Below, piece by piece: positions 7,048-7,416 of a stretch of DNA of 7,416 nucleotides. The stretch's first letter is position 1, and each line of letters starts with the position of its first letter. Where the stretch lies: assembly GCA_021841985.1 (NCBI GenBank), contig JAKCCP010000037.1:1-7416 (forward strand), given 5' to 3'. The position numbers and the translations under genes were made by a program. The notes beneath the pieces were generated by a model that saw nothing but the letters and a program-made list of their open reading frames with translations, had not been told where the DNA came from and searched no databases. This DNA comes from Pseudomonadota bacterium (GTDB taxonomy: Bacteria; Pseudomonadota; Alphaproteobacteria; Acetobacterales; Acetobacteraceae).

Positions 7048-7416
7048 TGGCCGCGCATATTTCCCGCGATCTCGCGGGTCTCGGCGCTGCGGCCGCGCAA
7101 TGGTTCGCCGAACGCATCGCCCGCGCGGCGCCGCCGGTGCGGGTCGCGCTCTCGGGGGGGGAAACACCGCGCGCGATGTTCGCCAAACTCGCGGCCCCGC
7201 CCTTCGCCACGACGATCCCCTGGGCGCGGGTGCATTTCTTCTGGGGCGATGAGCGCTTCGTGCCACCCGATCATCCCGCGAGCAACTATCGCATGGCGCG
7301 CGAGACGCTGTTCGCGCATATCAAAATTCCCCCCGCCAACCTCCATCCCATGCCAACCGACACCAGCGCGGCGGACGCGGCGGCGCGCTATGAGGCGCTG
7401 CTGCAACACTGGTATG
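7047..7416 (+). CDS. pgl: 6-phosphogluconolactonase (N-terminal part, cut by window edge)
   Basis: The visible 123 codons begin at ATG 7047-7049, which shares its A with the gnd TGA (TGATG), and run off the right edge. The enzyme hydrolyses 6-phosphoglucono-1,5-lactone to 6-phosphogluconate. Family motifs are VRVALSGGETPRAMFAKLA (31-49, the phosphate-binding SGG) and HFFWGDERFVPPDHPASNY (63-81), both diagnostic of the Pgl/DevB family within the NagB-like fold. NLHPMPT (98-104) follows as expected. There is no Shine-Dalgarno, so translation is probably coupled to gnd. About half of a typical 230-260-aa protein is present. The placement directly after gnd puts two consecutive oxidative pentose phosphate steps in one transcript. 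The glucose-6-phosphate dehydrogenase gene (zwf) that would make its substrate is not in this window. Confidence 0.95.
   Translation, partial: MAAHISRDLAGLGAAAAQWFAERIARAAPPVRVALSGGETPRAMFAKLAAPPFATTIPWARVHFFWGDERFVPPDHPASNYRMARETLFAHIKIPPANLHPMPTDTSAADAAARYEALLQHWY

Noticed and set aside
1..7416. Defence system, mobile element, CRISPR, tRNA or riboswitch
   Set aside because: All the sequence is accounted for by core-metabolism genes and short gaps. There are no spaced repeats, integrase or transposase motifs, or tRNA-like cloverleafs visible.

Overview
This 7.4-kb window is very GC-rich, densely coded chromosomal DNA with no mobile element, RNA gene or CRISPR array that I can see. It looks alphaproteobacterial, most likely from the acetic-acid-bacteria family (Acetobacteraceae). 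The pointers are the fused transaldolase/glucose-6-phosphate isomerase, the short 6-phosphogluconate dehydrogenase beside it, and a clustering with pgl, rpiA and gntK that I recall from Gluconobacter-type genomes. The heme A synthase implies an aa3-type (heme A) terminal oxidase, which argues against Gluconobacter itself. The family assignment is inference from memory, not a search.

Layout: two divergent gene runs read away from a 180-bp control region (3014-3193). Leftwards on the minus strand run rpiA (ribose-5-phosphate isomerase A), gntK (gluconokinase), ctaA (heme A synthase) and the N-terminal 205 codons of tldD (TldD/PmbA metalloprotease family, cut by the window edge). Rightwards on the plus strand run a tal-pgi fusion (938 aa), gnd (331 aa, apparently NAD-type) and the first 123 codons of pgl (6-phosphogluconolactonase, cut by the window edge). 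Within-run spacings are tight: rpiA/gntK 2 nt, gntK/ctaA 72 nt, ctaA/tldD 4-nt overlap, tal-pgi/gnd 41 nt, gnd/pgl 1-nt overlap. No gap exceeds 180 bp.

Function: six of the eight activities belong to one network. GntK phosphorylates gluconate to 6-phosphogluconate. Gnd decarboxylates that to ribulose 5-phosphate, and RpiA interconverts it with ribose 5-phosphate. The Tal domain forms fructose 6-phosphate, the Pgi domain can return it to glucose 6-phosphate, and Pgl hydrolyses the lactone made by glucose-6-phosphate dehydrogenase. Together with tkt, rpe and zwf, which are not in this window, this would allow a cyclic pentose phosphate pathway. CtaA and TldD are a second theme, respiratory-chain maturation and peptide processing, attached downstream of the sugar genes.

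The window is mostly known core metabolism. The less ordinary signals are the enzyme fusion, the likely NAD preference of Gnd, a possible Shine-Dalgarno-sequestering stem in the gntK-ctaA gap, and a dyad plus direct repeats in the divergent control region.
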